From positions 75,513 to 139,512 of the forward strand of contig UCMW01000017.1 of NCBI GenBank assembly GCA_900473745.1: DNA of 64,000 nt. Reading direction: 5' to 3'. Positions 8,140 through 17,561 of this stretch are shown here, piece by piece (position 1 is the stretch's first letter; each line of letters opens with the position of its first letter). This DNA comes from Hyphomicrobiales bacterium. GTDB lineage: Bacteria > Pseudomonadota > Alphaproteobacteria > Rhizobiales > Rhizobiaceae. The notes beneath the pieces were generated by a model that ran no database searches, was not told the origin of the DNA, and saw only the letters and a list, made by a program, of their open reading frames with translations. The position numbers were made by a program, and so were the translations under genes.

Positions 8140-9165
8140 TTACTTTTTGCGCTGACGCGTGACGAAGAAGGCAGCTGCAAGCAGGATGAAACTGCCAACC
8201 ACAAGCCGCTGCCAGGTGCTCGGAATTCCGACGAGGACAAGCACGCTGTTGATGACGACGATCAAGAGTACGCCGAGGATGGTGCCTAGAACCGTTCCGG
8301 TACCGCCGGTGATGCGGGCGCCCCCCAGAACAACGGCGGCAATCACGTTGATTTCGGTTCCCACGAGATCGAAGGGATTGGCCTGCCGGTTAGCACAGAC
8401 ATGGATGATGCCAGCAAGGCCCGCCAGTGCTCCGGCATAGCCAAACAGGAAGAGATGAACGGTGCGCAGGCTGTAACCCAGACGCTCTGCAATGCTCGAA
8501 TTGCCACCGACAGCGAAGATCGCACGCCCCATAAGCGTTCGGTTGAGGATCCACCAGGTGAGGATGGCCGCTGCCGGCAGGACGACGAAGTAAAAGGGCA
8601 AGGTTACCGTTGCCCCGTTTGCCGTCTCGAACTGCAGGAGCGGCATTCGGCCGAAAGCGCCCATCTGCGGCGGCAGCGACATGATCCACACGGTGCCGAT
8701 GAAGGACAGAAGAAATCCTCGGAACAGATACTGGGTGCCGATCGTCACGATCAGGGAAGGTACTCGCAGGTGATGAACCAGAAGACCGTTGATCACGCCA
8801 AGCGCCACACCGCCGAGCATTGAGATCAGAACGATCAAGGGCATTGGCGTCCCGGGCAGATAGCTTTGCACCAGCAGGGTCACCGAATACATGGTGAAGG
8901 CCGCAATCGCGGTGAACGAGACATCGATGCCACCAGCTGCCAGGATGACGAAGACACCCAGCGCAAAAAGCCCCATGACCACACTGGCACGGCCGATATC
9001 GATCAGGGTCGAGGGTTGCAGGAAAGCAGGATTTGCAATCGAGACCGCGATGCATATGGTGACGAGAAGTGCGAAGGTGATCGTTTCAGGACGGCGCCTG
9101 ATCAGTGATCCGATCCCACCCTGGCGGCTGGAAGCCGGTGCTGCATCTGCGATTGTCGTCTTCAT
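8140..9165 (-). CDS. RbsC-type sugar ABC transporter permease
   Basis: A 341-residue inner-membrane protein with 8-10 hydrophobic segments and the RbsC/AraH family signature near the C-terminal third (GTEINVIAAVVLGGARITGG). The N-terminus is soluble and Gln/Gly rich. Its start codon overlaps the stop of the ATPase gene (ATGA), and its end is 2 bases from dhaK, so all are one transcript. A second permease lies upstream of the binding protein, making this a two-permease importer. Confidence 0.9.
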   Translation of the reverse strand: MKTTIADAAPASSRQGGIGSLIRRRPETITFALLVTICIAVSIANPAFLQPSTLIDIGRASVVMGLFALGVFVILAAGGIDVSFTAIAAFTMYSVTLLVQSYLPGTPMPLIVLISMLGGVALGVINGLLVHHLRVPSLIVTIGTQYLFRGFLLSFIGTVWIMSLPPQMGAFGRMPLLQFETANGATVTLPFYFVVLPAAAILTWWILNRTLMGRAIFAVGGNSSIAERLGYSLRTVHLFLFGYAGALAGLAGIIHVCANRQANPFDLVGTEINVIAAVVLGGARITGGTGTVLGTILGVLLIVVINSVLVLVGIPSTWQRLVVGSFILLAAAFFVTRQRKK

Positions 9166-10715
9166 TGTCCAGCCACCTTCGTGCTGCCGAGCATCGCCCG
9201 GTACAAATCGTCCTCGGATGCAGTTCCTGCATCGAATTCTGAAACAACCCTTCCACCGTTCATGACCAGGATGCGATCTGCATTCTGCAAAAGCTCCGGA
9301 AGGTCGTCGCTGACAATGATGAGGCCCATCCCGGAGGCCGACAGTGATTGGATGACCCGATAGATGGTATCCTTGGAACCGACATCGACGCCGACGGTCG
9401 GTCCGTGCAGGATCAGGAGTCTGGGACCAATGGTCAGCCAGCGCCCGATCAGGACGCGCTGCTGGTTTCCACCGGAAAGAGAACTGACAGGAAGGTCGAT
9501 ATTCTTGGTATTCAGGCGCATCTGTACCGACAGCTGATCGGCCATTTTCCTGCCCTTGTCGCTGTCGATCACCCCGAAAGCATTGGTAAGGTCCCTGACG
9601 ATGAGGGCGATCTCATTCTCAAGGATGGACTTGTCGAGGAACAGGCCCTCGGCAAGTCGATCTTCTGGCACGTAGCCGATCCCGTATTGAATGGCGTCAG
9701 AAGGAGAAGAAATGCGGGCTGTCTTGCCATCAATGGTCACGGTCCCGGCGGAAAGGGGCATCACACCGGCAAGCGCCATGGCGAGCTCGTTTCGACCGGA
9801 GTCGGCAAGGCCGGTAATCCCGAGAATCTCGCCGGCATGCAGGACCAGCGACACACCGTCGACGTTGTCCGTGCGGACATCCTTGATGTCGAAGAAGACC
9901 TCCCCTTCGGGCCGCACCTCGCGATAGCGGGTGGCCGTGATTGCACGTCCGGTCATCAGTTCGGACAATTCGGCCTTGCTATATCCGGCAATCGGCCCCT
10001 GAGCGACACATTGACCGTCACGAAAGACGATTGCGTTCCCCCCGATCCGGTAACATTCATCGAGCTTGTGGGTGACAAAAAGTACGGTCACGCCCTCGGC
10101 GCGCAGCCGCTCGACCACCTCGATCAGATTGTCGACCTCGCGCCGTGTGAGCGAAGTCGTGGGTTCATCCATGATGACGAGCTTTGCACGTGTTGCAATC
10201 GCGCGCGCGATCGCCACGAGCTGACGTGCAGCCAGGGGAAGATCGGCGACAATCTCCTGTAAAAAATCGCGATCCGCTGGCAGGCCGACAGCTGCAAGCG
10301 CCCGCGCGGCGGTATCATGCAGCTGGCTGCGGCTGAAAAGGCGCGCCAGCCGTCCATCGGCAAACACGAGCTGCTCCGTCAATGCGACGTTTTCGGCAAC
10401 GGTCATGTTCGGCAGAAGCGACAAGTCCTGATAAACCGTCTCGATACCGGCCGAAAGTGATTGAATGGGCGTCAGCGCCTGGAAGCGCTTACCTTCGAGG
10501 ATGATGTCGCCGGTCGACGGCGGATGAGCGCCGGACATGATTTTGATCACGGTGCTCTTACCGCAGCCGTTTTCGCCCAATAGGTGATAAACCTGACCGC
10601 GCTCGAGGGTGAGATTGATGCCCCGCAAGGCATGCACTCCCCCGAACCACTTCTGGATGTTTTCTAATCGGAGCAGCTCAGCTGGCTGCTCCACTCTGGT
10701 TTGCATTGCTACCAC
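9162..10715 (-). CDS. RbsA-type sugar ABC transporter ATP-binding protein (two ATPase domains)
   Basis: A protein of about 517 residues with two fused ABC domains. The first has GENGCGKST as Walker A and LVIMDEPTTSL as Walker B. The second has LSGGNQQRVLIGRWL as signature and LLILHGPTVGVDVG as a degenerate Walker B, as in ribose-type importers. The GTG at 10715 is preferred, with GAGGA about 9 bases upstream, while the next ATG at 10706 has no good site. It powers the permeases at 8140 and 11848. Confidence 0.9.
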   Translation of the reverse strand: MVAMQTRVEQPAELLRLENIQKWFGGVHALRGINLTLERGQVYHLLGENGCGKSTVIKIMSGAHPPSTGDIILEGKRFQALTPIQSLSAGIETVYQDLSLLPNMTVAENVALTEQLVFADGRLARLFSRSQLHDTAARALAAVGLPADRDFLQEIVADLPLAARQLVAIARAIATRAKLVIMDEPTTSLTRREVDNLIEVVERLRAEGVTVLFVTHKLDECYRIGGNAIVFRDGQCVAQGPIAGYSKAELSELMTGRAITATRYREVRPEGEVFFDIKDVRTDNVDGVSLVLHAGEILGITGLADSGRNELAMALAGVMPLSAGTVTIDGKTARISSPSDAIQYGIGYVPEDRLAEGLFLDKSILENEIALIVRDLTNAFGVIDSDKGRKMADQLSVQMRLNTKNIDLPVSSLSGGNQQRVLIGRWLTIGPRLLILHGPTVGVDVGSKDTIYRVIQSLSASGMGLIIVSDDLPELLQNADRILVMNGGRVVSEFDAGTASEDDLYRAMLGSTKVAGQ

Positions 10716-10806
10716 GGAGCACAATCCTCATCTTGTCCGCAGATCATCCTTGCTGCGGTCGTGTGACCGGGAGACTGCCCCCCGGTCACGGAGCTGATCG
10801 GAGAGA

Positions 10807-11817
10807 TCAGAACAGGAAGTCCTTGTAGGTAGCCTTGTCAGCGAGAACCATGCCGTTGCCGACGACGAGCAGACCCTTGCCGGCGCCCTGCTTCACGCTG
10901 ACCTTTTCATAGCCGGGCACACCGAGATCCATGCCGTCCGTCAACTCCTTCTTCTCGAGAAGGAGCTTCGCGATGGTGTTCATCGCCATCCCGGCCTTTT
11001 GCGGATCCCAGAAACCGATTGCGGTTATGGCGCCGGATTCGAGAAGATCGGCAGACGGATTGGGCAGGCCGGTACCGACCAGGCAGACCTTGCCACTCAG
11101 ACCTGCTTCATCGATCGCGCGACCGACACCCAGCACGTCATTGCCCGCAGAGGTCTGGAAACCCTTGATATCGGGATGCTTGCGCAGGATCTCCTTGGCC
11201 TTTTCGTAGGTGGCATTGGCGTCGTCGAAGGATTCGTTGTTTGCATCAACGAGCTGCATGCCGGCGTACTTCTTGGCGTTTTCCTCACCGGCACCGACCC
11301 ACTGCATGTGCGTGCGACTGCCGAGTGAACCGACAAACGTCGTCCACTTGCCTTCCTTGCCCATGCATTCGGCAAGACGCTCGTTGAGAGCGGCCCCGTA
11401 GTCGGCGTTGTCAAATGCTTCGACATTGGCATTTGTGTTGATCTGGTTATCTGCCTCATGGGTAACGACGACAATGCCGCGTTCCATCGCACGCTGAAGC
11501 GTACCTTCGAGCACAGCCGGATCCATTGGCACGACAGCCAAGGCGTTGACGCCCTTGGCGACGAGATCATTGACGATCTGCAGCTGCTGCGCGGAATCGG
11601 CCGTTGCAGGACCGCTCTGGCTTGCATCCACATCGGCATTGGCCTCCTGGAAGGCGACGACACCGGTATTCATGCGGTCAAACCATGGGATACCGCTGAT
11701 CTTGACCACAGTCGCTATCACAGGCTTTTCCTGGGCCACAAGCGCACCGACCGAGCCTCCCAGCGCGACCGCAGCGAATGCCGTGCCGACCATCATTCTC
11801 CTGGTAAACGAGTTCAT
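10807..11817 (-). CDS. sugar ABC transporter periplasmic substrate-binding protein (RbsB/Peripla_BP_4 type)
   Basis: A 336-residue secreted binding protein with an N-terminal signal containing twin arginines (FTRRMMVGTAF) that is cleaved near ALVAQ. The ligand-binding domains follow the ribose-binding protein fold (VVPMDPAVLEG, VVTHEADN, FQTSAGNDVLGVG). GGAGG lies 5 bases before the ATG. The ligand should be a small sugar or polyol fed to the kinases encoded downstream. It lies between the two permease-coding parts of the operon. Confidence 0.9.
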   Translation of the reverse strand: MNSFTRRMMVGTAFAAVALGGSVGALVAQEKPVIATVVKISGIPWFDRMNTGVVAFQEANADVDASQSGPATADSAQQLQIVNDLVAKGVNALAVVPMDPAVLEGTLQRAMERGIVVVTHEADNQINTNANVEAFDNADYGAALNERLAECMGKEGKWTTFVGSLGSRTHMQWVGAGEENAKKYAGMQLVDANNESFDDANATYEKAKEILRKHPDIKGFQTSAGNDVLGVGRAIDEAGLSGKVCLVGTGLPNPSADLLESGAITAIGFWDPQKAGMAMNTIAKLLLEKKELTDGMDLGVPGYEKVSVKQGAGKGLLVVGNGMVLADKATYKDFLF

Positions 11818-11847
11818 GCTTTCCTCCACAAGTTTTCCCTCGATTTG

Positions 11848-12870
11848 TTACTTCGGCGATTGAGGGACCGACGCCGAAGGATCTTCAGGACGACGCATCG
11901 GAGCGAAGAAGCCGATCACGTCGTAACGGCCGACCGCGAGGAAGGTGAGAAGCAGGGCTCCCCACGCGAAATCGCGGACAAAGTTGGAAAGACCACCGAA
12001 GTTCAAAAGGCTCGACATCAACTGAAGAGCGACCGCGCTCAGCACGACGCATACAACCCGGCCATAGCCGCCTTCAGGACGAACGCCGGCCATGACAGCG
12101 ATCAGGATCGCGATCAGAAGATAGGAGCTGCCGTAGTCAAACTTCACGTTGACGTTGCGGGCGGCAATGATGATGCCTGCCAAACCTGACAGGGTACCGG
12201 ACAGAGCGTAGGTCGCCAGAATGACCGCGCTCTTGGGAAACCCGGCAAAGGTGGCAGCCTTTGGATTTGTACCCATCAGCATCAGCCAGAGACCGTAGGG
12301 TGTGTATTTTAGTACGGCTCCGACTGCCGAGGCCACCACAATGAAGATGATGAAGCTGATCGGCACGCCAAGGAGCATATCGTTGCCGAGGCTCGAGAGG
12401 AGTGCCGGGCTGCCCACGGTGACGGCGCGACCTTGAGAGATGACAACGGCGAGCCCCATAAAGGCCATCTGCGTGCCGAGCGTGCACAGGATTGGCGTGA
12501 TGTTGAAGCGCGCAATCAGCATGCCGTTGAAAAGGCCGCCGGCGAAACCGACCGCGAGACAACCGAACATGAAGCCGAGACTGAAAGTGGTCGGATCGGA
12601 AGATGGCCCAAGCAACGCGACCATGAGAACAGCTGAGGCTACACCTGACAGATTGGCAAGCGCAATGCCTGACAGGTCGATCCCGCCATTGCCGGCGCAC
12701 ATGGCCAACATCACGCCAATAGCCAGAAGACCGATTTCCGGAACCTGCCCCGCCATGGATTGCAGGTTGAATAGCGATAGGAAAGAGCCGCCGGAGATCA
12801 GCACTCCGGCCACAAGCAGAAGCAAGTTCATGACGACAAGCATCACGAATTGGCCGCCGGTTCCCCGCAT
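11848..12870 (-). CDS. second RbsC-type sugar ABC transporter permease
   Basis: A 340-residue permease paralogous in fold, not closely in sequence, to the one at 8140. It has 8-10 hydrophobic segments and a GLAGIIIAARNVNVKFDYGSSYLL stretch corresponding to the family signature region. It is the first gene of the minus-strand operon, with GGAGG upstream of its ATG and the LacI-type operator 12884-12914 just upstream. The two permeases probably form a heterodimer. Confidence 0.88.
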   Translation of the reverse strand: MRGTGGQFVMLVVMNLLLLVAGVLISGGSFLSLFNLQSMAGQVPEIGLLAIGVMLAMCAGNGGIDLSGIALANLSGVASAVLMVALLGPSSDPTTFSLGFMFGCLAVGFAGGLFNGMLIARFNITPILCTLGTQMAFMGLAVVISQGRAVTVGSPALLSSLGNDMLLGVPISFIIFIVVASAVGAVLKYTPYGLWLMLMGTNPKAATFAGFPKSAVILATYALSGTLSGLAGIIIAARNVNVKFDYGSSYLLIAILIAVMAGVRPEGGYGRVVCVVLSAVALQLMSSLLNFGGLSNFVRDFAWGALLLTFLAVGRYDVIGFFAPMRRPEDPSASVPQSPK

Positions 12871-12883
12871 GGTCTCCTCCCAT

Positions 12884-12914
12884 GTTTAGTGAACGTATTA
12901 CGACTTCACTAAAC
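12884..12914. promoter_or_regulatory. LacI-type operator (10-base inverted repeat)
   Basis: GTTTAGTGAA and its perfect reverse complement TTCACTAAAC are separated by 11 bases that contain a nested CGTATTACG palindrome. It lies 14 bases upstream of the import operon's first start codon, in the divergent gap with the lacI gene. A related half-site TTTAGTAAA at 13017-13025 is nearer to lacI. This is the likely binding site of the LacI protein encoded at 13057. Confidence 0.7.
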
Positions 12915-13056
12915 GCTAACAAAGGCGAAAGACCGTGGCAAGGGGTATTTTTCCAAGCAAGTCCCGTTGCGATTGGATCGCAATTGCCGTAAACATCCGC
13001 GCTTACCGTCTGTTTGTTTAGTAAATTATCTCGCACATGCAGCATCCGGAACCGCG

Positions 13057-14139
13057 ATGAAAAACGGCAAGAATCTGACTATCAGGGACATAGCGGAGGC
13101 CGCCGGCGTGTCTGCCGCGACAGTCTCTCTCGTGCTGAACGGGAAAGGCGACATCTCCGGCGTCACGCGCGCCAAGGTGCTCGAAGCCGTTGCCAGCCTC
13201 AACTACGTACCGAGGACCAGCAAATCGACGGCTGAACCCGGAGAGACACTTCGTTTCCTGAAGATCGCCAAGCATGGGCACACGGTCAACCGTGACCACA
13301 GCGTCTTCATTTCCGACTACATTGATGGCATGTCGGCTGAGGCGACCAGGCGCAACTATACGCTTGAAGTGGTGAGTTTCGAGGGCCAGCCGATCAGTTC
13401 TGTCGCGGAATCGCTTGCAGGGGCGCCAATCTCGGGCGTCATTGCCCTTGGCACGGAATTGACCGAAGCGGATATCAGGCTGATCCAGGGCTTAGGATAT
13501 CCAACAGTTTTCATCGACACGTTCTTTGATGTCGTCGATGCCAACTTCGTTGACATGAACAATGAGGATGCCGTCAACAAGGTCTTGTCCCGGTTTCACC
13601 AGCAGGGCTTCAGACGCATCGGGTTTGTTGCCTCGCATGTCGAAACGACGAATTTCAGACTGCGCCGCGATGCATTCTTCAAGAACATGGCCCGGCTTGG
13701 GCTTGTCGTGGACGAGATCGACGTTCTTTCGGTCGAATCCACCTATGACGGCGCTTATAGCGATACCCGCCAGTTACTGAGGGACGGGCTTGAACTGGCA
13801 GAATGCTATTTTTGTACCAATGATATCATCGCCTATGGCTTTATCCGTGCGCTCAGAGAACATGGGCTGCATATTCCCGATGACGTCTCGATAATCGGCT
13901 TTGACAACCTGCCGCAGAGCGCGACCATGGATCCCGGCCTGACGACGATCGAGGTCTCGAAACGCAAGATTGGTTACCTTGCCGTCACCATACTTGATGA
14001 CCTCATCCACTCGGCCGAGCCACAGCCGGCCGTGAAGATCCTTGTCGGTGCAGATCTCGTCCTGCGCGGCAGTCACGCGAAACTTGCAGAGCGCGGGAGC
14101 CGGAAACGCACACCCAAGCTTGAGCAACCCGCCGAATGA
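13057..14139 (+). CDS. LacI-family transcriptional regulator of the sugar import operon
   Basis: A 360-residue repressor with a classic N-terminal helix-turn-helix (LTIRDIAEAAGVSAATVSLVLNG) followed by a periplasmic-binding-protein-like sensor domain. The start at 13057 puts the helix-turn-helix at the N-terminus as in the family, while an upstream in-frame ATG would add 30 residues of unrelated sequence. It is divergent from the importer and translationally coupled (ATGA) to the racemase-family gene. The ligand is probably the imported sugar or a phosphorylated intermediate. Confidence 0.92.
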   Translation: MKNGKNLTIRDIAEAAGVSAATVSLVLNGKGDISGVTRAKVLEAVASLNYVPRTSKSTAEPGETLRFLKIAKHGHTVNRDHSVFISDYIDGMSAEATRRNYTLEVVSFEGQPISSVAESLAGAPISGVIALGTELTEADIRLIQGLGYPTVFIDTFFDVVDANFVDMNNEDAVNKVLSRFHQQGFRRIGFVASHVETTNFRLRRDAFFKNMARLGLVVDEIDVLSVESTYDGAYSDTRQLLRDGLELAECYFCTNDIIAYGFIRALREHGLHIPDDVSIIGFDNLPQSATMDPGLTTIEVSKRKIGYLAVTILDDLIHSAEPQPAVKILVGADLVLRGSHAKLAERGSRKRTPKLEQPAE

Positions 14140-14831
14140 CGACAACCGAGCTTTCAAAAGCGGCCGGACGGCTGACATTCATCCACACCGTCCCCACGCT
14201 CGAGCCGCTTTTCGCTTCACTTGCCAGCGAGCGCCTCGAAGGATGGGAAATCACCTCGGTCGTGGACGAGAGCCTGCTCAGCCGTACGATCGAAAGAGGT
14301 CATGTGGATGAAGATGTTCTTATCGATCTGAAGGTCCATGCGCAAAAAGCGAGCGCTTGTGGCAGCAATGCCATTGTCGTTACCTGCTCGACACTTGGAG
14401 AGGCTGTCGACGAACTGGCTGGAAAAATTGTCACACCGCTGTATCGGATTGATCGGGGCATGGCTGAGAGAGCCGTGGAGCAGGCATCTTCCATCGGCAT
14501 CCTCGCGACCTTGCCGACCACTCTTGGCCCGACAACCAGATTGATCAGCACAACAGCGCAAAGAGCCGGTCGACACTGCGCCATCGTGTCATGTCTTTGC
14601 GCGGACGCATTCACCAGCCTTCGCCAAGGGGACAGAGCGCGCCATGACGAGCTTGTTCAGAAAGCATTCGCAGATCTCTCCGCGAAGGTCGAACTCGTCG
14701 TGCTGGCACAGGCTTCCATGGCCCGGGCCTTGAGACACGGGGGAATGCAGGGGCGCTATCTCACGAGCCCGGAACTCGGCATGGACCATATTGCAGACTT
14801 GATCCGTCTTTCGCGGATGACGAACCACTGA
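14136..14831 (+). CDS. Asp/Glu/hydantoin racemase-family protein
   Basis: A 231-residue protein of the aspartate/glutamate racemase superfamily. The first catalytic Cys region is visible as VVTCSTLGEAVDEL near residue 88, and the second Cys region is around IVSCLCADAFTSL near 150. The ATG overlaps the lacI stop. Such proteins interconvert stereocentres next to a carboxylate or act as decarboxylases. In a sugar operon it may handle an acidic intermediate or a ketose stereocentre, which is speculative. Confidence 0.75.
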   Translation: MTTTELSKAAGRLTFIHTVPTLEPLFASLASERLEGWEITSVVDESLLSRTIERGHVDEDVLIDLKVHAQKASACGSNAIVVTCSTLGEAVDELAGKIVTPLYRIDRGMAERAVEQASSIGILATLPTTLGPTTRLISTTAQRAGRHCAIVSCLCADAFTSLRQGDRARHDELVQKAFADLSAKVELVVLAQASMARALRHGGMQGRYLTSPELGMDHIADLIRLSRMTNH

Positions 14832-14848
14832 TCATTGAGGAGGACAGA

Positions 14849-15910
14849 ATGGAATACAGAACTCTGGGCCGATCTGGCCTCAAGGTATCGGCAATTTCAA
14901 TGGGGACGTTCTCCTTCGGCGGAGTTGGTGGCTTTGCGAAGGTGGCCAATCAGGGCGTGAGCGAGGCGCAGCGCCTGATCGACTGTTGCATCGATCTCGG
15001 CGTGAATCTGTTCGACACCGCAAACATGTATTCGCTCGGACGATCGGAAGAGATTCTCGGTGAGGCGCTGGGGACAAGGCGCAACGACGTCCTCATTTCT
15101 TCCAAGGCGCGGATGCGCATCGGCGACGGCCCCAATGACGAGGGCGCCTCCCGTCATCACATCATTCGCGAATGCGAACGCTCGCTCGCAAGACTGAAGC
15201 GAGACCACATCGACATCTATTTCATGCATGAATGGGACGGTCTCACACCACTCGACGAAATGCTCGAAGCACTTCACACACTGCGCGAGCAGGGCAAAAT
15301 CCGCTATATCGGCTGCTCAAACTACTCGGGCTGGCATGTAATGAAAGCGCTCCAGACCTCCGATCGCAATGGATTGGCACGCTTCGTCACCCAGCAGATC
15401 CACTACACACTTGAAGCACGCGAAGCGGAATACGAGCTTCTTCCTATCTCCGTTGATCAGGGTCTTGGCGTGATGGTCTGGAGCCCACTCGCCGCTGGTT
15501 TGCTTTCCGGCGCATTCGGGCGCAACAAGTCACCGGAAGGATCACGCCAGGCTCAAGGCTGGAGCGAGCCGCCAATCCGCGACGCTGAACGCCTCTGGAC
15601 TATCATCGACGTTCTTGAGGACATCGCCAGAGAACGGGGGGTTTCCGTCGCACAGGTGAGCCTGGCCTGGACACTTTCACGACCCGCCATCACCACTCTT
15701 GTGGTTGGCGGTCTGAGCGAGAGCCAGTTCCGGGACAATATCGCCTCCAGCGAAATCAAGCTGTCCGAGACGGAGCTTTCGAGACTCAATCTGATCAGCC
15801 GCCCTGCCTACATCTACCCATACTGGCATCAACATAACTTCGCGGCTGAACGCCTCTCGCCCGCGGACAGGGCGCTACATGCTTCTTACGACGACCTGGG
15901 CATGGTGTAA
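14849..15910 (+). CDS. aldo/keto reductase
   Basis: A 353-residue NAD(P)H-dependent oxidoreductase with a TIM-barrel fold. The catalytic tetrad is complete: Asp56 and Tyr61 in LFDTANMY, Lys86 in SSKARM and His127 in YFMHEWD. A GAGGAGGA site precedes the ATG. As third gene of the lacI unit it is a candidate for the polyol/ketose redox step that feeds the DhaKL and FGGY kinases. The lack of a separate dehydrogenase in the locus supports this. Confidence 0.9.
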   Translation: MEYRTLGRSGLKVSAISMGTFSFGGVGGFAKVANQGVSEAQRLIDCCIDLGVNLFDTANMYSLGRSEEILGEALGTRRNDVLISSKARMRIGDGPNDEGASRHHIIRECERSLARLKRDHIDIYFMHEWDGLTPLDEMLEALHTLREQGKIRYIGCSNYSGWHVMKALQTSDRNGLARFVTQQIHYTLEAREAEYELLPISVDQGLGVMVWSPLAAGLLSGAFGRNKSPEGSRQAQGWSEPPIRDAERLWTIIDVLEDIARERGVSVAQVSLAWTLSRPAITTLVVGGLSESQFRDNIASSEIKLSETELSRLNLISRPAYIYPYWHQHNFAAERLSPADRALHASYDDLGMV

Positions 15911-16212
15911 TCGCTCCAGGCTACCGCATAGACAAAGGCATACGGTGCAGAGTGCCCGCATAAGGGCCTCGGTGACGGGACCGATGTTGCCGGCAGGACT
16001 CGGTTCGAAGGTCGAACAGTATTTGAACAAAAACTGCCTTGTACCCGCCCTCTTTACGAAGGAGAGCGCCTGAAGCGATAAGGCCACAGCTTCGGATGCG
16101 GGATTGGTGCGAGACTTCAGCGCGACAACCAGCGCATTGGCGTCGCCTAGATCAAAATCGACTCTGGGAACACCGATCGTCTGGATGGTCCGCATGCCCT
16201 CGCGTGACGGCA

Positions 16213-16674
16213 TCAGCGCGAGGTCTCGACAGTGAGCGTGAGGCCAACGTCGGACAGAGCGTCGCAGAGGCCGTCATATCGGGCCCGGGCTCGACGGTCG
16301 GCCGTCCAATCGTGACCGACATAGCCGATCCGTCTGTACCCACGGCGCACCAGATGCTCGGCTGTCGCCCGGTCGGCCCGGCGATGGGACAGGCCGACGG
16401 CGAGATCAATGGGTTTATCGTCGATGTCCATCAATTCGGCAACGCGAATGCGGCTGTCTTCCTGCATCCGTCGGGCAGTATCTGTGTGGTCGAAACCAGT
16501 GACGATCACTGCGGTTGGGTTCCAGGCGAGTGCGGAACTTGTCCGGCGATTGACCGCATGGGCGACACGGTTCGTGATTTTCGGCCCCTGCCCTAACAAG
16601 TCGCGTCCATCTGCATCAGCAGCAGGCTGAATAATTGGCCACGGCATTTCGAACCCAGTTCGAAGAACGCGCAT
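16213..16674 (-). pseudogene. LacI/GntR-like regulator remnant
   Basis: An open stretch of 153 codons aligns only with the middle of a gluconate-repressor-type LacI protein (NPTAVIVTGFDHTDTARR, then AEHLVRRGYRRIGYVGHDW). The N-terminal helix-turn-helix and the C-terminal part of the sensor domain are missing. The adjoining 15911-16212 holds another minus-strand open frame (TIQTIGVPRVDFDLGDANA) that I cannot place. The whole 15911-16740 gap is best read as decayed DNA between two transport loci. Confidence 0.6.
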
Positions 16675-16722
16675 GCGACCGGCATAAATTCAAGGGCAGA
16701 ACAGGGATGATGTTCTCGATGG

Positions 16723-16763
16723 TTGACACGACAGTCGACTGGTGCATAACTGGTCATACCAGT
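16723..16763 (+). promoter_or_regulatory. promoter and FadR-type operator of the TRAP locus
   Basis: A TTGACA -35 box at 16723-16728 is followed after 16 bases by CATAAC. ACTGGT-CAT-ACCAGT at 16749-16763 is a perfect inverted repeat that contains TGGTCATACCA, matching the general TNGTNNNACNA pattern of FadR-subfamily GntR sites. A third half-site ACTGGT is at 16738-16743, 11 bases away. Overlap with the -10 box predicts autorepression by the regulator encoded next. Confidence 0.7.
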
Positions 16764-16774
16764 GGAGGCCAGTT

Positions 16775-17527
16775 GTGAGCTCAGTCGTCGCAGAGGTGTC
16801 GTCGGATGTTGCCGGCACAGAAAAGGTACTGACCTTTTTCCGTGAGCAGCTTTTGTCGGGAGTGCTAAAGGAAGGGGATCGGCTTCTCGGAGAGCGAGAG
16901 CTGTGCCTGGCACTCAGCGTCTCACGCCCCGTGCTGCGGGAAGCCATGAGATCGCTTGCCAATCTCGGCTTCCTCGATATTCGTCACGGCAAAGGCGCGT
17001 TTGTGCGCAAGGCCGATCTGGCCGTGCTCGGCGACTTCCTCACCTTCTGCCTTGCCCAGCAGCCCGACATGATGGACGACATCATGCAGGCCCGGATCGC
17101 GATCGAATGCCAGGCAATACGTCTAGCGTGCACCCGCGCCACGGACGGCGACCTCTCCCGCATCGGGGGATTGCTGGCACACCTTATGGAAACGCTCGAC
17201 AGTGCGGAGGATGGGGGCGCGGCCGATTTTGCTTTCCATCTTGCGCTGGTCGAAGCCAGCCGCAGCCCTGCGCTCGTCACAATCTATCAATCCATCGCGA
17301 CGCTTTTGAAGCGCAGCCACGTCAAGCGGCGCGTCGAAACACGCGATACCGGTGGCATCCAGGACTACCTGGTGGAGGCCCATCGCGAGATCTATCTCTG
17401 CCTGCTTTCGCGCAACCCGGACGAGGCCGAGATAAAGCTCAGACAACATTTTGCCATCGGCGACGAGCTTCGACGCAGAAGCTACATCGCCGCGTTCACG
17501 AAGACGGATCTGCCGAAAGAGGAGTGA
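16775..17527 (+). CDS. FadR-subfamily GntR transcriptional regulator
   Basis: A 250-residue regulator with an N-terminal winged helix (GDRLLGERELCLALSVSRPVLREAMRSL) and a C-terminal helical FCD ligand domain with metal-binding His residues (FAFHLALVEAS, EAHREIYLCLL, LRQHFAIG). The GTG at 16775 is chosen because GGAGG lies 6 bases upstream. An earlier GTG at 16742 would place the operator inside the coding region. It precedes the TRAP genes by 34 bases and likely controls them in response to the imported acid or sugar. Confidence 0.9.
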   Translation: MSSVVAEVSSDVAGTEKVLTFFREQLLSGVLKEGDRLLGERELCLALSVSRPVLREAMRSLANLGFLDIRHGKGAFVRKADLAVLGDFLTFCLAQQPDMMDDIMQARIAIECQAIRLACTRATDGDLSRIGGLLAHLMETLDSAEDGGAADFAFHLALVEASRSPALVTIYQSIATLLKRSHVKRRVETRDTGGIQDYLVEAHREIYLCLLSRNPDEAEIKLRQHFAIGDELRRRSYIAAFTKTDLPKEE

Positions 17528-17561
17528 CGCAGGTCCGTTTTTATCCAAGGAGGAGAAAGAA

